Positions 24,795 to 33,635 of a DNA stretch of 64,000 bases are shown piece after piece (position 1 is the first letter of the stretch; each line of letters starts with the position of its first letter). The stretch comes from MED-G105 sp050331095 (GTDB taxonomy: Bacteria > Pseudomonadota > Alphaproteobacteria > Caulobacterales > Parvularculaceae): positions 62,001 to 126,000 of the forward strand of contig JBHJHE010000022.1 of NCBI GenBank assembly GCA_050331095.1. Direction: 5' to 3'. The position numbers and the translations under genes were made by a program. The notes under the pieces were generated by a model, which saw nothing but the letters and a program-made list of their open reading frames with translations, made no database searches and had not been told where the DNA came from.

Positions 24795-26386
24795 TGAGCG
24801 AGGTTCGCGCCTTGACGACCGCGTCGCCGAATGCGTCCGGCGCGGCGCGCCTGGTCTGCGCCGGGCCGCCGTCGGCGGCGGCGCGTTTCCGCGCGCAACT
24901 GGCCGCCGAACATGGCGACGCGCTCGACTGGCGGCGCGAGACGATCACGCTCTATGACGCGCCCGACGGAGCGCTCGCCGCGGCGGGCTGCGCCGTCGAG
25001 CTGCGCGAGGCGGGCGAGAGCCGGCGCCTGACGGCCTGGCGCGACGCGGCCGGCGGGCCGTCGGGCGTTCATCATGGGGCGCTCGCGGCTAACGCGTCCG
25101 TGGACGTCGCGGCGTTCGCGGCGCGCGTCGACGACGCCGTCTTCGCCCGGGCGTTTGGGGCGACGGACGGGCGGTTGCGCCCGCGCGCGGTCGCCGCGGC
25201 CGACGTCTGGACGCGGATCGTCCGCCGCGGCCGATCCGTCGTGGCGGTGCGGCTGGAGCAGCCCCTCGACGAGCGCGGCGGCCTTGCGACGATCGCCTTC
25301 GACAGCGTCGACGGTCCGGCGGACGCGGCGTTCGATCTCGCGGCGGAGGCGGCGGCCCATGGCGGCCTGCGTCCGGCGGCGGACGGTTTGGTCGCTCGCC
25401 TCTTCGCCGCGCGGTCGGATGGGCCGCCGCGCGCCCGCATCGAGCGTGAGGACACGGCCGCCGACGCGCTGGCCCAGGGGCTCGCCGCGTCGGCGCGCCG
25501 CGTGATTGATCTCGCGCCCCTTCTCGCCGCGGCGCGCGACCCGGAGCGCGCGCGGCAAATGCGCGTCGCTCTGCGGCGCTTCCGCGCCTATGAGCGGGTG
25601 TTCCGAAAAGGGCTGCGTACGGATGGCTTGCGCGAGCTCGCGCGGACGGCCCAGGGCTTTGGCCGGCTCATCGGCGCCGCGCGGGACTGGGACGTGTTCA
25701 TCGGCGACAGTCTGCCGCTCGTGGAAAGCCGCGCCAACTCGTCGCTCGGGGCCGCGCGCCTGCGGGCGCTGTGCGAAGCGCGCCGCGCCGACGCCTGGGA
25801 CGAGGTCGTCGCAACGGTCGACGGCCCTGCTTTCGCGGCGTTTTCGCTTGCGCTTCTGCGTGCGGCGCGTCTGCAGGAGTGGCGGGCCGACGCTCGGGAG
25901 CGATTGACCCGCCCTTGCGCCGAGTTCGCGCCGGCCGCCCTCGACCGGCGGTTCGACGCGGCGCGCCTTGCCGGCGAGACGGCGATGGACGGGGACCCGC
26001 AGGCGCTCCACGACCTCCGTATCGAGATCAAAAAGCTGCGCTACGCCATGCAGATTTTTCGCGACGTTCTAGACCGTAAGTCGCGCAAGGCGCTGAACGC
26101 CCGCCTCGCCGCGCTGCAGGACGCACTGGGCGCGGTGAACGACGCCGCGACGGCCGATGCGCTGGCGCGGGCGGCGGCGGCGCCGGCGGTCGCGGCTGAA
26201 CGGGCCCCTGCGCTTGTCGGCCGGGCGCTCCTCGGCGCGGCGCGGGCGGCCGGGTTCGTTTCCGGCTATCGCGGCGCGGAGGCGGACCTCGCCGTTGCGG
26301 ACGCGCTGCCGGCCTGGCGCGAGATCGCCGAAGAGCCGCCGTTCTGGCGCGCCGACGCGGGCGCCGATGCGCGGGCGGCCGAGTGA
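24791..26386 (+). CDS. CYTH-CHAD domain protein inside the histidine operon (531 aa)
   Basis: The GTG start at 24791 overlaps the hisA stop (GTGA). The N-terminal 200 residues resemble a CYTH triphosphate tunnel domain (TLYDAPDGALAAAGCAVELR, RLTAWRDAAGGPSGVHHGAL, VAVRLEQPLDERGGLATIAF), but the usual N-terminal ExExK motif is not visible. The C-terminal half is a helical CHAD domain with two signature repeats, RQMRVALRRFRAYERVFRKG and LHDLRIEIKKLRYAMQIF. CYTH-CHAD proteins are linked to inorganic triphosphate or polyphosphate. No role in histidine synthesis is known to me; a location between hisA and hisF with tight overlaps implies co-expression. The weak CYTH motif leaves its activity open. 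Confidence 0.82.
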   Translation, partial: VVSEVRALTTASPNASGAARLVCAGPPSAAARFRAQLAAEHGDALDWRRETITLYDAPDGALAAAGCAVELREAGESRRLTAWRDAAGGPSGVHHGALAANASVDVAAFAARVDDAVFARAFGATDGRLRPRAVAAADVWTRIVRRGRSVVAVRLEQPLDERGGLATIAFDSVDGPADAAFDLAAEAAAHGGLRPAADGLVARLFAARSDGPPRARIEREDTAADALAQGLAASARRVIDLAPLLAAARDPERARQMRVALRRFRAYERVFRKGLRTDGLRELARTAQGFGRLIGAARDWDVFIGDSLPLVESRANSSLGAARLRALCEARRADAWDEVVATVDGPAFAAFSLALLRAARLQEWRADARERLTRPCAEFAPAALDRRFDAARLAGETAMDGDPQALHDLRIEIKKLRYAMQIFRDVLDRKSRKALNARLAALQDALGAVNDAATADALARAAAAPAVAAERAPALVGRALLGAARAAGFVSGYRGAEADLAVADALPAWREIAEEPPFWRADAGADARAAE

Positions 26387-26389
26387 GCG

Positions 26390-27151
26390 ATGCTTAAGAC
26401 GCGGATCATCCCTTGCCTCGACGTGAAGGACGGGCGCGTCGTGAAAGGCGTTCAGTTCGTCAACCTGCGCGATGCGGGCGATCCGGCCGAGGCCGCGCTC
26501 GCTTACGACGCCGCGGGGGCGGACGAAATTTGTTTTCTCGATATCTCCGCGAGCCACGAGGGCCGAGGCGTCCTCCTCGACAAGATCAGGCTCGTCGCCG
26601 AGCGCTGTTTCGTGCCGCTGACGGTGGGCGGCGGGGTGCGGTCGCCGGACGATTTCCGCCGTCTGCTCCAGGCGGGTGCGGATAAAGTGGCGATCAACAC
26701 CGCCGCCGTGCGCGATCCTGGCCTCATCGACGCCGCCGCGGCGCGCTTCGGCGCCCAGTGCGTCGTCGTCGCCGTCGACGCACGTAGGACGGGGCCCGGC
26801 GCGTGGGAGATCTTCACCCATGGCGGGCGGGAGGCGACGGGTCGCGACGCCGTCGCCTTCGCGCGGGAGGCGGCGGGCCGCGGCGCCGGGGAGATCCTGT
26901 TGACGTCGATGGATCGCGACGGGGGCGGCGACGGCTACGATCTCGAGCTCACGCGCGCGGTCGTCGACGCGGTCCCGGTTCCGGTCATCGCGTCGGGGGG
27001 CGCCGGGGCGCTCGGCCATCTTGTCGACGCGGTGAAGGGCGGGGGCGCAAGCGCCGTCCTTGCGGCGTCGATTTTTCACTTCGGTCAGTATACGCTCGCC
27101 GAAGCGCGCGACGCGCTGGCGGCCGCCGGGCTGCCCGTTCGCGCGATCTGA
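26390..27151 (+). CDS. hisF: Imidazole glycerol phosphate synthase cyclase subunit HisF (253 aa)
   Basis: HisF is the TIM-barrel partner of HisH and forms the imidazole ring. It begins MLKTRIIPCLDVKDGRVVKG with the catalytic Asp11. The second catalytic Asp lies in VVVAVDARR, and the phosphate-binding loops TVGGGVRSPDDF, MDRDGGGDGYDLELTRAV and VIASGGAGALGHL are intact. It starts 4 bases after the CYTH-CHAD stop. Unlike hisA it has no lesion. Confidence 0.96.
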   Translation: MLKTRIIPCLDVKDGRVVKGVQFVNLRDAGDPAEAALAYDAAGADEICFLDISASHEGRGVLLDKIRLVAERCFVPLTVGGGVRSPDDFRRLLQAGADKVAINTAAVRDPGLIDAAAARFGAQCVVVAVDARRTGPGAWEIFTHGGREATGRDAVAFAREAAGRGAGEILLTSMDRDGGGDGYDLELTRAVVDAVPVPVIASGGAGALGHLVDAVKGGGASAVLAASIFHFGQYTLAEARDALAAAGLPVRAI

Positions 27152-27168
27152 TGGGGAAGGCTTCACTC

Positions 27169-27507
27169 ATGCAGGAGACGGAGAATACGCTCGGCGCGGC
27201 GCTCGATCGTCTCGCCGGCGCAATAGCGACGCGGCGCGGCGCGCCCGCGGAAACGTCGTACACGGCGAAACTGCTCCAGGCCGGGCCCTCGCGATGCGCG
27301 AAAAAGCTTGGCGAAGAGGGCGTCGAGGCGGCGCTTGCGGTCGCGTCCGGCGGTGAGGAAGAAATCGCCGAAGAGGCGGCGGATCTCGTCTACCACCTTC
27401 TCGTCGCGCTCGCCTCGCGCGGCGTCAGTCCGAACGCCGTCGCGGCGGTTCTCGCCGGTCGCGAGGGCCGCTCCGGCCTTGAAGAGCAGGCCGCGCGGCG
27501 CGATTGA
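27169..27507 (+). CDS. hisE: Phosphoribosyl-ATP pyrophosphatase HisE (112 aa)
   Basis: HisE removes pyrophosphate from phosphoribosyl-ATP, the second step of histidine synthesis. The MazG-like helical core is clear (SYTAKLLQAGPSRCAKKLGE, EGVEAALAVASGG, EEAADLVYHLLVAL). GGGGAAGG sits 8 bases before ATG 27169. An alternative ATG at 27151 overlaps the hisF stop (TGATG) and would add MGKASL. Last gene of the operon; repeat copy D follows 52 bases later. Confidence 0.94.
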   Translation: MQETENTLGAALDRLAGAIATRRGAPAETSYTAKLLQAGPSRCAKKLGEEGVEAALAVASGGEEEIAEEAADLVYHLLVALASRGVSPNAVAAVLAGREGRSGLEEQAARRD

Positions 27508-27559
27508 CCGCCCAACTGATCGGTGTAGGGATCGCAACGGTCGGCGGGACGCTGCGCCC

Positions 27560-27666
27560 CTCGAGCATAACGTTTTCTGATTGAATCAGTCGGATGCTCT
27601 AGATTCTAGGGTTTGAGCGCCTGAAACGGTCTTCGCCCGATCCAAGCTGAACACCCGGCGCTCTAG
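27560..27666 (-). repeat. 107-bp two-hairpin interspersed repeat, copy D
   Basis: In reverse orientation it reads CTAGAGCGCCGGGTGTTCAG to ATGCTCGAG, nearly the same as copies A and B. It fills the gap between convergent hisE and the gene at 27663. Its CTAG end (27663-27666) supplies the TAG stop of that gene. Confidence 0.92.
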
Positions 27667-28259
27667 ATTTCCTCGGCCTTGTCTTCGAGCTCGTCGAGGA
27701 GCTGGCGGCCTTCATTGGCGTTGTCGCCGCCGCCGAACGAGAAAACGCCCGAATTGTAACTGCCGCCATAGCTGTTGACGAGGTTCACGACCTGGCCGAG
27801 CCCGGAGACGAACTCCTCGCTCGACAGGGTCGAGAGCGGATGAATGAACGTCGACCAGACGATGCCGCTGGCGACGCCATAGCGCGCGTCGAGGGCGCTT
27901 TCGAAGTTCGCCTGCATGAGGCGCATCAGTTCGTCAGCGCCGACCTCGGCGACGTTCGCCGCCGGCGACATCAGCCGCATGCGGTTCGCGTTGACGTCGT
28001 GCACGAACAATACCGGCGTTCCCGACACCGTGAACGACGCGCCGGTTTCGGTGAAGGCGGCGGCCGGGTCGACCCGGGCGACGATGCTTCGAAGGCGCTC
28101 CGCGGCGTCGAAGATCTCATCCGCGACGTCGGGCGAAGGATCGCCGGGGGCCGGGTCTACGGGGGCCGGGTCTACGGGGGATTGGCCCGGCGGCTGGGCC
28201 GAGGCGCTGGCGACGAGCGTCGCCGTTGCGGCGACGGCGAGGACAAGGCGTTGGGTCAT
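27663..28259 (-). CDS. Exported protein of unknown function, possible YbjN-like fold (198 aa)
   Basis: The start at 28259 opens a classic signal peptide (MTQRLVLAVAATATLVASAS, then AQ), so the mature protein is periplasmic. A short PVDPAP repeat follows, encoded by an imperfect 15-base tandem repeat at about 28145-28185. The rest (SFTVSGTPVLFVHDVNANRM, RLMSPAANVAEVGADELMRL, MQANFESALDARYGVASGIV, STLSSEEFVSGLGQVVNLV) has the strand-helix rhythm of YbjN/secretion-chaperone-like folds, but I am not certain. A Gly/Asn-rich stretch and an acidic tail end it. The stop lies in repeat copy D. Confidence 0.6.
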   Translation of the reverse strand: MTQRLVLAVAATATLVASASAQPPGQSPVDPAPVDPAPGDPSPDVADEIFDAAERLRSIVARVDPAAAFTETGASFTVSGTPVLFVHDVNANRMRLMSPAANVAEVGADELMRLMQANFESALDARYGVASGIVWSTFIHPLSTLSSEEFVSGLGQVVNLVNSYGGSYNSGVFSFGGGDNANEGRQLLDELEDKAEEI

Positions 28260-28335
28260 GAAGCGGCTCCTTCCGCTCCATGACATACGACAGGCGGGCC
28301 GCCCGCGGAGGGGCGATCCGCGAAACGTGAAGCGA

Positions 28336-31089
28336 TTAGAGCTCCCGCTTCACGCTCTCGACGGCGAAGCACTCGATGACGTCGCCGACCTTGAGGTCGT
28401 CATAGTTCGCGAAGCTCATGCCGCACTCCTGGCCCGTCGGCACTTCCTGCACGTCGTCCTTGAAGCGCTTCAGCTGCGAGAGCTCGCCCTCGTGGATCAC
28501 CGTGTCGTCGCGGATCAGGCGCACCTTCGCCCCGCGGCGCACGAGCCCCTCCGTGACGCGGCAGCCGGCGACCCTGCCGATCTTGGTGATGTTGAAGACC
28601 TCGAGGATCTCCGCGTTGCCGAGGAACGTCTCGCGCAGCTCAGGGTCGAGCATGCCCGACAGCGCGCCCTTGATGTCGTCAAGGAGGTCGTAGATCACCG
28701 AATAGTAGCGGATCTCGACCTTCTCGGTCTCGGCCTGCTCGCGCGCCTGCTTATTGGCGCGCACGTTGAAGCCGATGACCGGCGCGCCGGAGGCGCCGGC
28801 GAGAATGACGTCGCTTTCGGAGACGCCGCCGACGCCGGTGTGCAAAACGCGCACGCGCACTTCGTCCGTCGACATCTTTTCGAGCGAGCCGACGATCGCT
28901 TCGACCGATCCCTGAACGTCGCCCTTGATCACGACCGGGAGCTCTTTGATCTCCGCGTCCTGGAGCTGCGCCATCATCTGCTCGAGCGAGGTGCCCGACG
29001 ACTTGGCGTTGGCTTTTTCGCGCTTCTGGCGCTGGCGGAACTCCGCGACCTCGCGCGCGCGCGCCTCGCTCTCGACGACGGCGAACATATCGCCGGGCTC
29101 GGGCACGCCGTTAAGGCCGAGGACCTCGGCCGGGAAGGCCGGTCCGACGGACTTCAGTTGCGAGCCCTTGTCGTCGGCGAGGGCGCGCACCTTGCCCCAC
29201 TCGGCGCCGACGACGACGATGTCGCCGCGTTTCAGCGAGCCGCGTTCGACGAGCAGCGTCGCCACCGGGCCGCGGCCCTTGGCGAGGCGCGCCTCGACTA
29301 CGCTGCCTTCGGCGGCGCGGTCGGGATTGGCCTTCAACTCCAAAAGCTCCGCCTGGAGAAGGATCGCCTCCAGAAGCCCGTCGAGGTTCGTCTTCTGAAG
29401 GGCTGAGACCTCGACGTCTTGGATCTCGCCGCCCATGCTCTCGACCTGCAGCTCATGCTGCAGAAGGTCCGTACGCACCTTGTTGGCGTCGGCGTTCGGT
29501 TTGTCGATCTTGTTGATGGCGACGATGATCGGCACGTCCGCCGCGCGGGCGTGGCTGATCGCCTCGACCGTCTGGGGCATGATCGAATCGTCCGCCGCCA
29601 CCACGAGGATGACGATGTCCGTGACGTTCGCCCCGCGCGCGCGCATCTGCGTGAAAGCGGCGTGGCCCGGCGTGTCGAGGAACGTCACTTTGCGCGCCTC
29701 GCCGTCGGCGTTCGACGCCGTCACCTGATAGGCGCCGATGTGCTGCGTGATGCCGCCGGCCTCGCCCGCCACGACGTCGGTCTGGCGCAACGCGTCGAGG
29801 AGAGACGTCTTCCCGTGGTCCACGTGGCCCATGATGGTGCCGACCGGCGGGCGGGGCGCCAGGTCGCCGTCGTCGTCCGCGTCGCCGAAAAGGCCTTCCT
29901 CGACGTCGGCTTCGGACACGCGCTTGACCTGGTGGCCGAAGTCCGTGGCGACAAGCTCCGCGGTGTCGGCGTCGAGCGTCGCGTTCGCGGTGACCATCTG
30001 ACCCTGCTTCATCAGCTCACGAACGAGCTCGATGGCGCGCATCGACATGCGCTGGGCGAGCTCCTGGACGGTGATGGTGTCGGGGATCACGACTTCGCGC
30101 GTCACGGGCTTGTTCGCTCCGCCGCGCTGTTGGCGGGCGAGCTTCTCGCGTTCGCGCGCCCGGCGGACGGAGGCGAGCGAGCGCTGGCGCTCCTCGTCCT
30201 CCTCAAGAGCCGAGGCGATCGTCAGTCGGCCGCTTCGACGCTTCGGCGCGTCTTTCGACTTCGCGTCGCGGTCGCCGCCGCGGTCGGCGCGGCGGGTCTT
30301 CAGCCGGCCGCCAAGTTGGGCGAGCGGGTTGTCGCCCTCCGGCGTTTTCTGCTGCTCGCCCGCGCCGTCGGGTTTCTTCGCGGTTTTACCCTGCTTCGCG
30401 GCGTTGCGGCGGCGGCGCTCTTCGTCCTCGGCTTCGAGGGCGGCGCGCGCCTCTTCTTCTTTGAGCCGACGCTCCTCGGCTTCTTTTTCGCGACGCTTCT
30501 CTTCTTCGGCGAGCCGCGCGCGTTCTTCTTCAAGCTTAGCGCGCTCTGTCGCTTCGCGGGTCTCGCGATCGGCGCGTTCGGCCTCTTCCTGCTTGCGGCG
30601 CGCCTCGCTGTCCTGGCGGGCCTTCATCAGCGCCTTGGCGCGCGCCTCGCGCTCCTGTTCGGAAAGGCTGCGCAGTACGGCGGGCTTCTTGCCGCGCGCA
30701 TCGCCGCGCGCGGTTTGCCCGCGTGCGTCGTCGGTTCGCGCGGCCTCGCCGCGCGCCGCCGGCTGGCTGGCGGATTTCTGCGCTGGCTTGGTCGACGTTC
30801 GCTGTGTTGGTCGTGCGGTCTCGTCGGCGCCGCGCGCCTTCGGCGCATCGGCCGGCGCCGCGGCCTCGCGCGGTTCGCTCGGCCGTTTGGCGGCGGCGTC
30901 GGTCTTCTCGCCTTTCTTGACCGTCAGAACGCGGCGCTTCTTCGTCTCGACGACGACCGTCTTCGATCGCCCGTGCGAAAAGCTCTGCTTGACCGCGCCC
31001 TTCTCCGTGCGCCGCAGGGAGAGCGGCCGGCGGCCGCCGCGCGCGCCGCCTTCGTCCAAGTCCTGTTTCGTGTCGACTTCGTCGCTCAT
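28336..31089 (-). CDS. infB: Translation initiation factor IF-2 (917 aa)
   Basis: IF-2 is the GTPase that places initiator tRNA on the ribosome. ATG 31089 has GGAG upstream. The first 300 or so residues are the long, highly charged, coiled-coil-like N-terminal region usual in alphaproteobacteria, ending in the IF2_N domain (IPDTITVQELAQRMSMRAIE). The G domain has GHVDHGKTSLLDAL, DTPGHAAFTQMRARGA and AINKIDKP. Domains II-IV follow (AEVLGLNGVPEPGDMFAVVE, ELPVVIKGDVQGSVEAIVGS, VIGFNVRANKQA, GRVAGCRVTEGLVRRGAKVR). Last gene of rimP-nusA-ylxR-infB. Confidence 0.97.
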   Translation of the reverse strand: MSDEVDTKQDLDEGGARGGRRPLSLRRTEKGAVKQSFSHGRSKTVVVETKKRRVLTVKKGEKTDAAAKRPSEPREAAAPADAPKARGADETARPTQRTSTKPAQKSASQPAARGEAARTDDARGQTARGDARGKKPAVLRSLSEQEREARAKALMKARQDSEARRKQEEAERADRETREATERAKLEEERARLAEEEKRREKEAEERRLKEEEARAALEAEDEERRRRNAAKQGKTAKKPDGAGEQQKTPEGDNPLAQLGGRLKTRRADRGGDRDAKSKDAPKRRSGRLTIASALEEDEERQRSLASVRRAREREKLARQQRGGANKPVTREVVIPDTITVQELAQRMSMRAIELVRELMKQGQMVTANATLDADTAELVATDFGHQVKRVSEADVEEGLFGDADDDGDLAPRPPVGTIMGHVDHGKTSLLDALRQTDVVAGEAGGITQHIGAYQVTASNADGEARKVTFLDTPGHAAFTQMRARGANVTDIVILVVAADDSIMPQTVEAISHARAADVPIIVAINKIDKPNADANKVRTDLLQHELQVESMGGEIQDVEVSALQKTNLDGLLEAILLQAELLELKANPDRAAEGSVVEARLAKGRGPVATLLVERGSLKRGDIVVVGAEWGKVRALADDKGSQLKSVGPAFPAEVLGLNGVPEPGDMFAVVESEARAREVAEFRQRQKREKANAKSSGTSLEQMMAQLQDAEIKELPVVIKGDVQGSVEAIVGSLEKMSTDEVRVRVLHTGVGGVSESDVILAGASGAPVIGFNVRANKQAREQAETEKVEIRYYSVIYDLLDDIKGALSGMLDPELRETFLGNAEILEVFNITKIGRVAGCRVTEGLVRRGAKVRLIRDDTVIHEGELSQLKRFKDDVQEVPTGQECGMSFANYDDLKVGDVIECFAVESVKREL

Positions 31090-31225
31090 CAAGTCTCCAA
31101 TATCGCCGAGCTCGGAACCGTCTCCGGCAAGTCCAAGGCGGCCGTAAGCTCAGCGGATCTTTCGGGACGATCGCGCGCCCTTAACGCGCGCTTTCGCCAC
31201 TGCGAAAGCCGGCTTGGCATAACGC

Positions 31226-31966
31226 TCAAACCGGCGATGGTCCACCATTTCGCCCGCCGCCATCGTCGCGCGAAACGACGTCAGGCGCGTCTTGCCGGCA
31301 GGCCGGTTCGCCTGCGGACGACCCGGCGGGCGGTTCGGTCGTCGGTCGGAAACCGTTCAACCGACGCGCCTCGGCGATGATCCGCGTCGTCGCCGGCCCG
31401 CGGCGCACCGCGCAATGCCGCACCCCGTTTAGCCCGAGGGCGGCCGAAATCTGGCCGCCGTCGAACCCGATGACGCGCGTCGCGCCAGCCTCGCCGGCGG
31501 CGCGCGTCATTTTCGCGGCGCCGTCCGCGCCGGCCTCGCGCGCGGTGAACGCTGCGCCTACGGCTCCGCGCCTGAGCGACGCGAGACACGCGTCGATCCC
31601 GATCTCGACGTCGCCGGCCCGGCGGGCGAGGCCCAGAAGGTTCAGCGTTCGCGCCGCGATCAGCGCTTCCACATGGGCCGCGAAGGCCGCCGCGTCGAGT
31701 CCCTCCGGCAACTGCGTCGGCGCTTTAAACGCCCGAGCGAACAGATTGCGCCGCGCCGCCGCCGCGACCGCCTCGCGGCTCGCGCTCACCCAGGCCCCTC
31801 GGCCCGGCAGTTTCTCCGCAAGATCCGGGGCGACGACGCCAGCCGGATCGCGAGCGAAACGAATAAGCGCGGCGGGGTCGCCGGTCGCGCGCTCGACGAT
31901 GCAGGTCCGCTCGCGTTCTTTCTTCGCGCGGCCGGCGGGCCGGTTTTTCTCAATAAGATCAGTCAG
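31226..31966 (-). CDS. YlxR (DUF448) and L7Ae-like RNA-binding fusion protein (246 aa)
   Basis: In alphaproteobacteria the small protein between nusA and infB joins a YlxR domain to a ribosomal L7Ae-like domain. YlxR is at about residues 15-85 (ERTCIVERATGDPAALIRFA, LAEKLPGRGAWVSASREAVA). The L7Ae-like part is at about 105-210 (ARTLNLLGLARRAGDVEIGI, MTRAAGEAGATRVIGF). A Pro/Gly/Asp-rich tail follows. No ATG, GTG or TTG fits between the nusA stop and the domain. CTG at 31966, overlapping nusA by 8 bases, has a perfectly spaced GGGAG and is my preferred start; otherwise the start lies inside nusA. Confidence 0.83.
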   Translation of the reverse strand: MTDLIEKNRPAGRAKKERERTCIVERATGDPAALIRFARDPAGVVAPDLAEKLPGRGAWVSASREAVAAAARRNLFARAFKAPTQLPEGLDAAAFAAHVEALIAARTLNLLGLARRAGDVEIGIDACLASLRRGAVGAAFTAREAGADGAAKMTRAAGEAGATRVIGFDGGQISAALGLNGVRHCAVRRGPATTRIIAEARRLNGFRPTTEPPAGSSAGEPACRQDAPDVVSRDDGGGRNGGPSPV

Positions 31967-33635
31967 CGACGGCTCCCGCGATGCGTTGGCGCAACTCCTC
32001 TTCGGGCGCGAGCGTCGGTTCGGCCGCCGCTTCGGCCTCGGCGAGCGCTGCGGCCTCGGCTTCGGCGCGTGTGGCGTCAAGCTCTTCCTGCGTGATCCAG
32101 CCGGCGGACACCCGGGCGCGCATGATCATGTCCTCGGCGTCGTCGCTCGACAGCCCATGGCCTTCGAGAACGCCGTCATAGTGTTTGCGTTCGCCGTCGA
32201 CGCGTTCGGTCCAGCCGGTGAGATCGTCCGTGGCGCAGCCGGCGAGGTCCTCCAGCGACTTGATGTCGTTTTCGCCGAGGGTGACGAGCATCGCCGGTTC
32301 GAGCCCCTCGAACGCGGCGAGCGCGTCCTCGACGCCAAGCTCGCGGCGCTTGTCGTCGAGCTTCTTGGCCTCCGCCTCGAGCCAGTCGTTCGCGCGCGCC
32401 TGGAGTTCGGCGGCGGTCTCTTCGTCGAGCCCCTCGATATCCATCAACTCGTCGACCTCGACATAGGCGAGCTCTGCGATCTTTGCGAAGCCTTCCGAGA
32501 CCAGAAGGCCGGCCATCATGTCGTCGACGTCGAGAGCCTCCATGAAGAGCTCCGAACGCAGACGGAATTCTTCCTGGCGCTTCTTGCTCTCTTCCTCTTC
32601 GGTCATGATGTCGATCTCGAAACCGGAGACCTGCGCGGCGAGGCGCACGTTCTGGCCGCGCCGCCCGATGGCGAGCGAGAGCTGTTCGTCGGGAACGACG
32701 ACCTCGATGCGCTCGATTTCTTCGTCGAGCACGACCTTCGTCACCTCCGCAGGCGCAAGGGCGTTGACGACGAAGGTCGCGGGGTCCGGCGACCACGGGA
32801 CGATGTCTATCTTTTCTCCGCCGAGCTCGTTGACGACGGCCTGCACGCGGCTGCCGCGCATGCCGACGCACGCGCCGACGGGGTCGATGGCGTTGTCGTT
32901 CGAAAAGACGCCGATTTTAGCGCGGCTGCCGGGATCCCGCGCGACCGCCTTGATCTCGATGACGCCGTCATAAACCTCGGGCACCTCCTGTTCGAACAGC
33001 TTCGCCATGAATTGCGGGTGCGAGCGGGACAGGAAGATCTGCGGGCCCCGGGGCTCGCGGCGCACGTCCATGACATACGAGCGGATGCGGTCGCCGGTGC
33101 GGTAAGCCTCGCGCGGCAATTGCTGGTCGCGGCGCACGACGGCTTCGGCGCGGCCGAGGTCGACGATGACGTGGCCGTATTCGACGCGTTTGACGATGCC
33201 GTTAACGATTTCGCCGATGCGGTCTTTGAAGTCTTCGTACTGACGGTCACGTTCGGCTTCGCGCACTTTCTGGGTGATGACCTGCTTCGCCGACATCGCC
33301 GCGACGCGGCCGAACTCGATCGGCGGCAGGGGATCGGAGATGAAGTCGCCGACCGTCGCTTCGGGGTTTTTCGCGCGCGCCGTCTCGAGGTCGATTTCGG
33401 CGGACGGGTTCTCGATCTCCTCGACGACCTCCATCAGCCGCCATAGCCGCGTTTCGCCCGTACGCGGATCGATTTCGGCGCGCACGAGCGTCTCCTGGCC
33501 GTAGCGCGAGCGGGCGGCGCGGGCGAGCGCGTCCTCCATCGCCTCGATAACGAGCTCGATCTCGATCGACTTCTCGCGGGCGACGGCTTCTGCGATCTGG
33601 ATGAGCTCGCGGCGGTTGTGGCTGATGGCGGTCAT
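31959..33635 (-). CDS. nusA: Transcription termination/antitermination factor NusA (558 aa)
   Basis: NusA binds RNA polymerase and controls pausing and termination. It has the N-terminal RNAP-binding domain (VAREKSIEIELVIEAMEDAL), the S1 domain (IGEIVNGIVKRVEYGHVIVD), KH domains (GACVGMRGSRVQAVVNELGG, LSLAIGRRGQNVRLAAQVSG) and C-terminal helix-hairpin repeats (LLVSEGFAKIAELAYVEVDE, LEGLEPAMLVTLGENDIKSL). It ends with an acidic/Ala-rich tail. Its ATG overlaps the rimP stop by 4 bases. It may regulate its own operon through the leader hairpin at 34226-34244. Confidence 0.96.
   Translation of the reverse strand: MTAISHNRRELIQIAEAVAREKSIEIELVIEAMEDALARAARSRYGQETLVRAEIDPRTGETRLWRLMEVVEEIENPSAEIDLETARAKNPEATVGDFISDPLPPIEFGRVAAMSAKQVITQKVREAERDRQYEDFKDRIGEIVNGIVKRVEYGHVIVDLGRAEAVVRRDQQLPREAYRTGDRIRSYVMDVRREPRGPQIFLSRSHPQFMAKLFEQEVPEVYDGVIEIKAVARDPGSRAKIGVFSNDNAIDPVGACVGMRGSRVQAVVNELGGEKIDIVPWSPDPATFVVNALAPAEVTKVVLDEEIERIEVVVPDEQLSLAIGRRGQNVRLAAQVSGFEIDIMTEEEESKKRQEEFRLRSELFMEALDVDDMMAGLLVSEGFAKIAELAYVEVDELMDIEGLDEETAAELQARANDWLEAEAKKLDDKRRELGVEDALAAFEGLEPAMLVTLGENDIKSLEDLAGCATDDLTGWTERVDGERKHYDGVLEGHGLSSDDAEDMIMRARVSAGWITQEELDATRAEAEAAALAEAEAAAEPTLAPEEELRQRIAGAVAD

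Noticed and set aside
29419..33446. Long plus-strand ORFs opposite infB and nusA
   Set aside because: Antisense shadows with low-complexity composition; the minus-strand genes carry all the conserved motifs.
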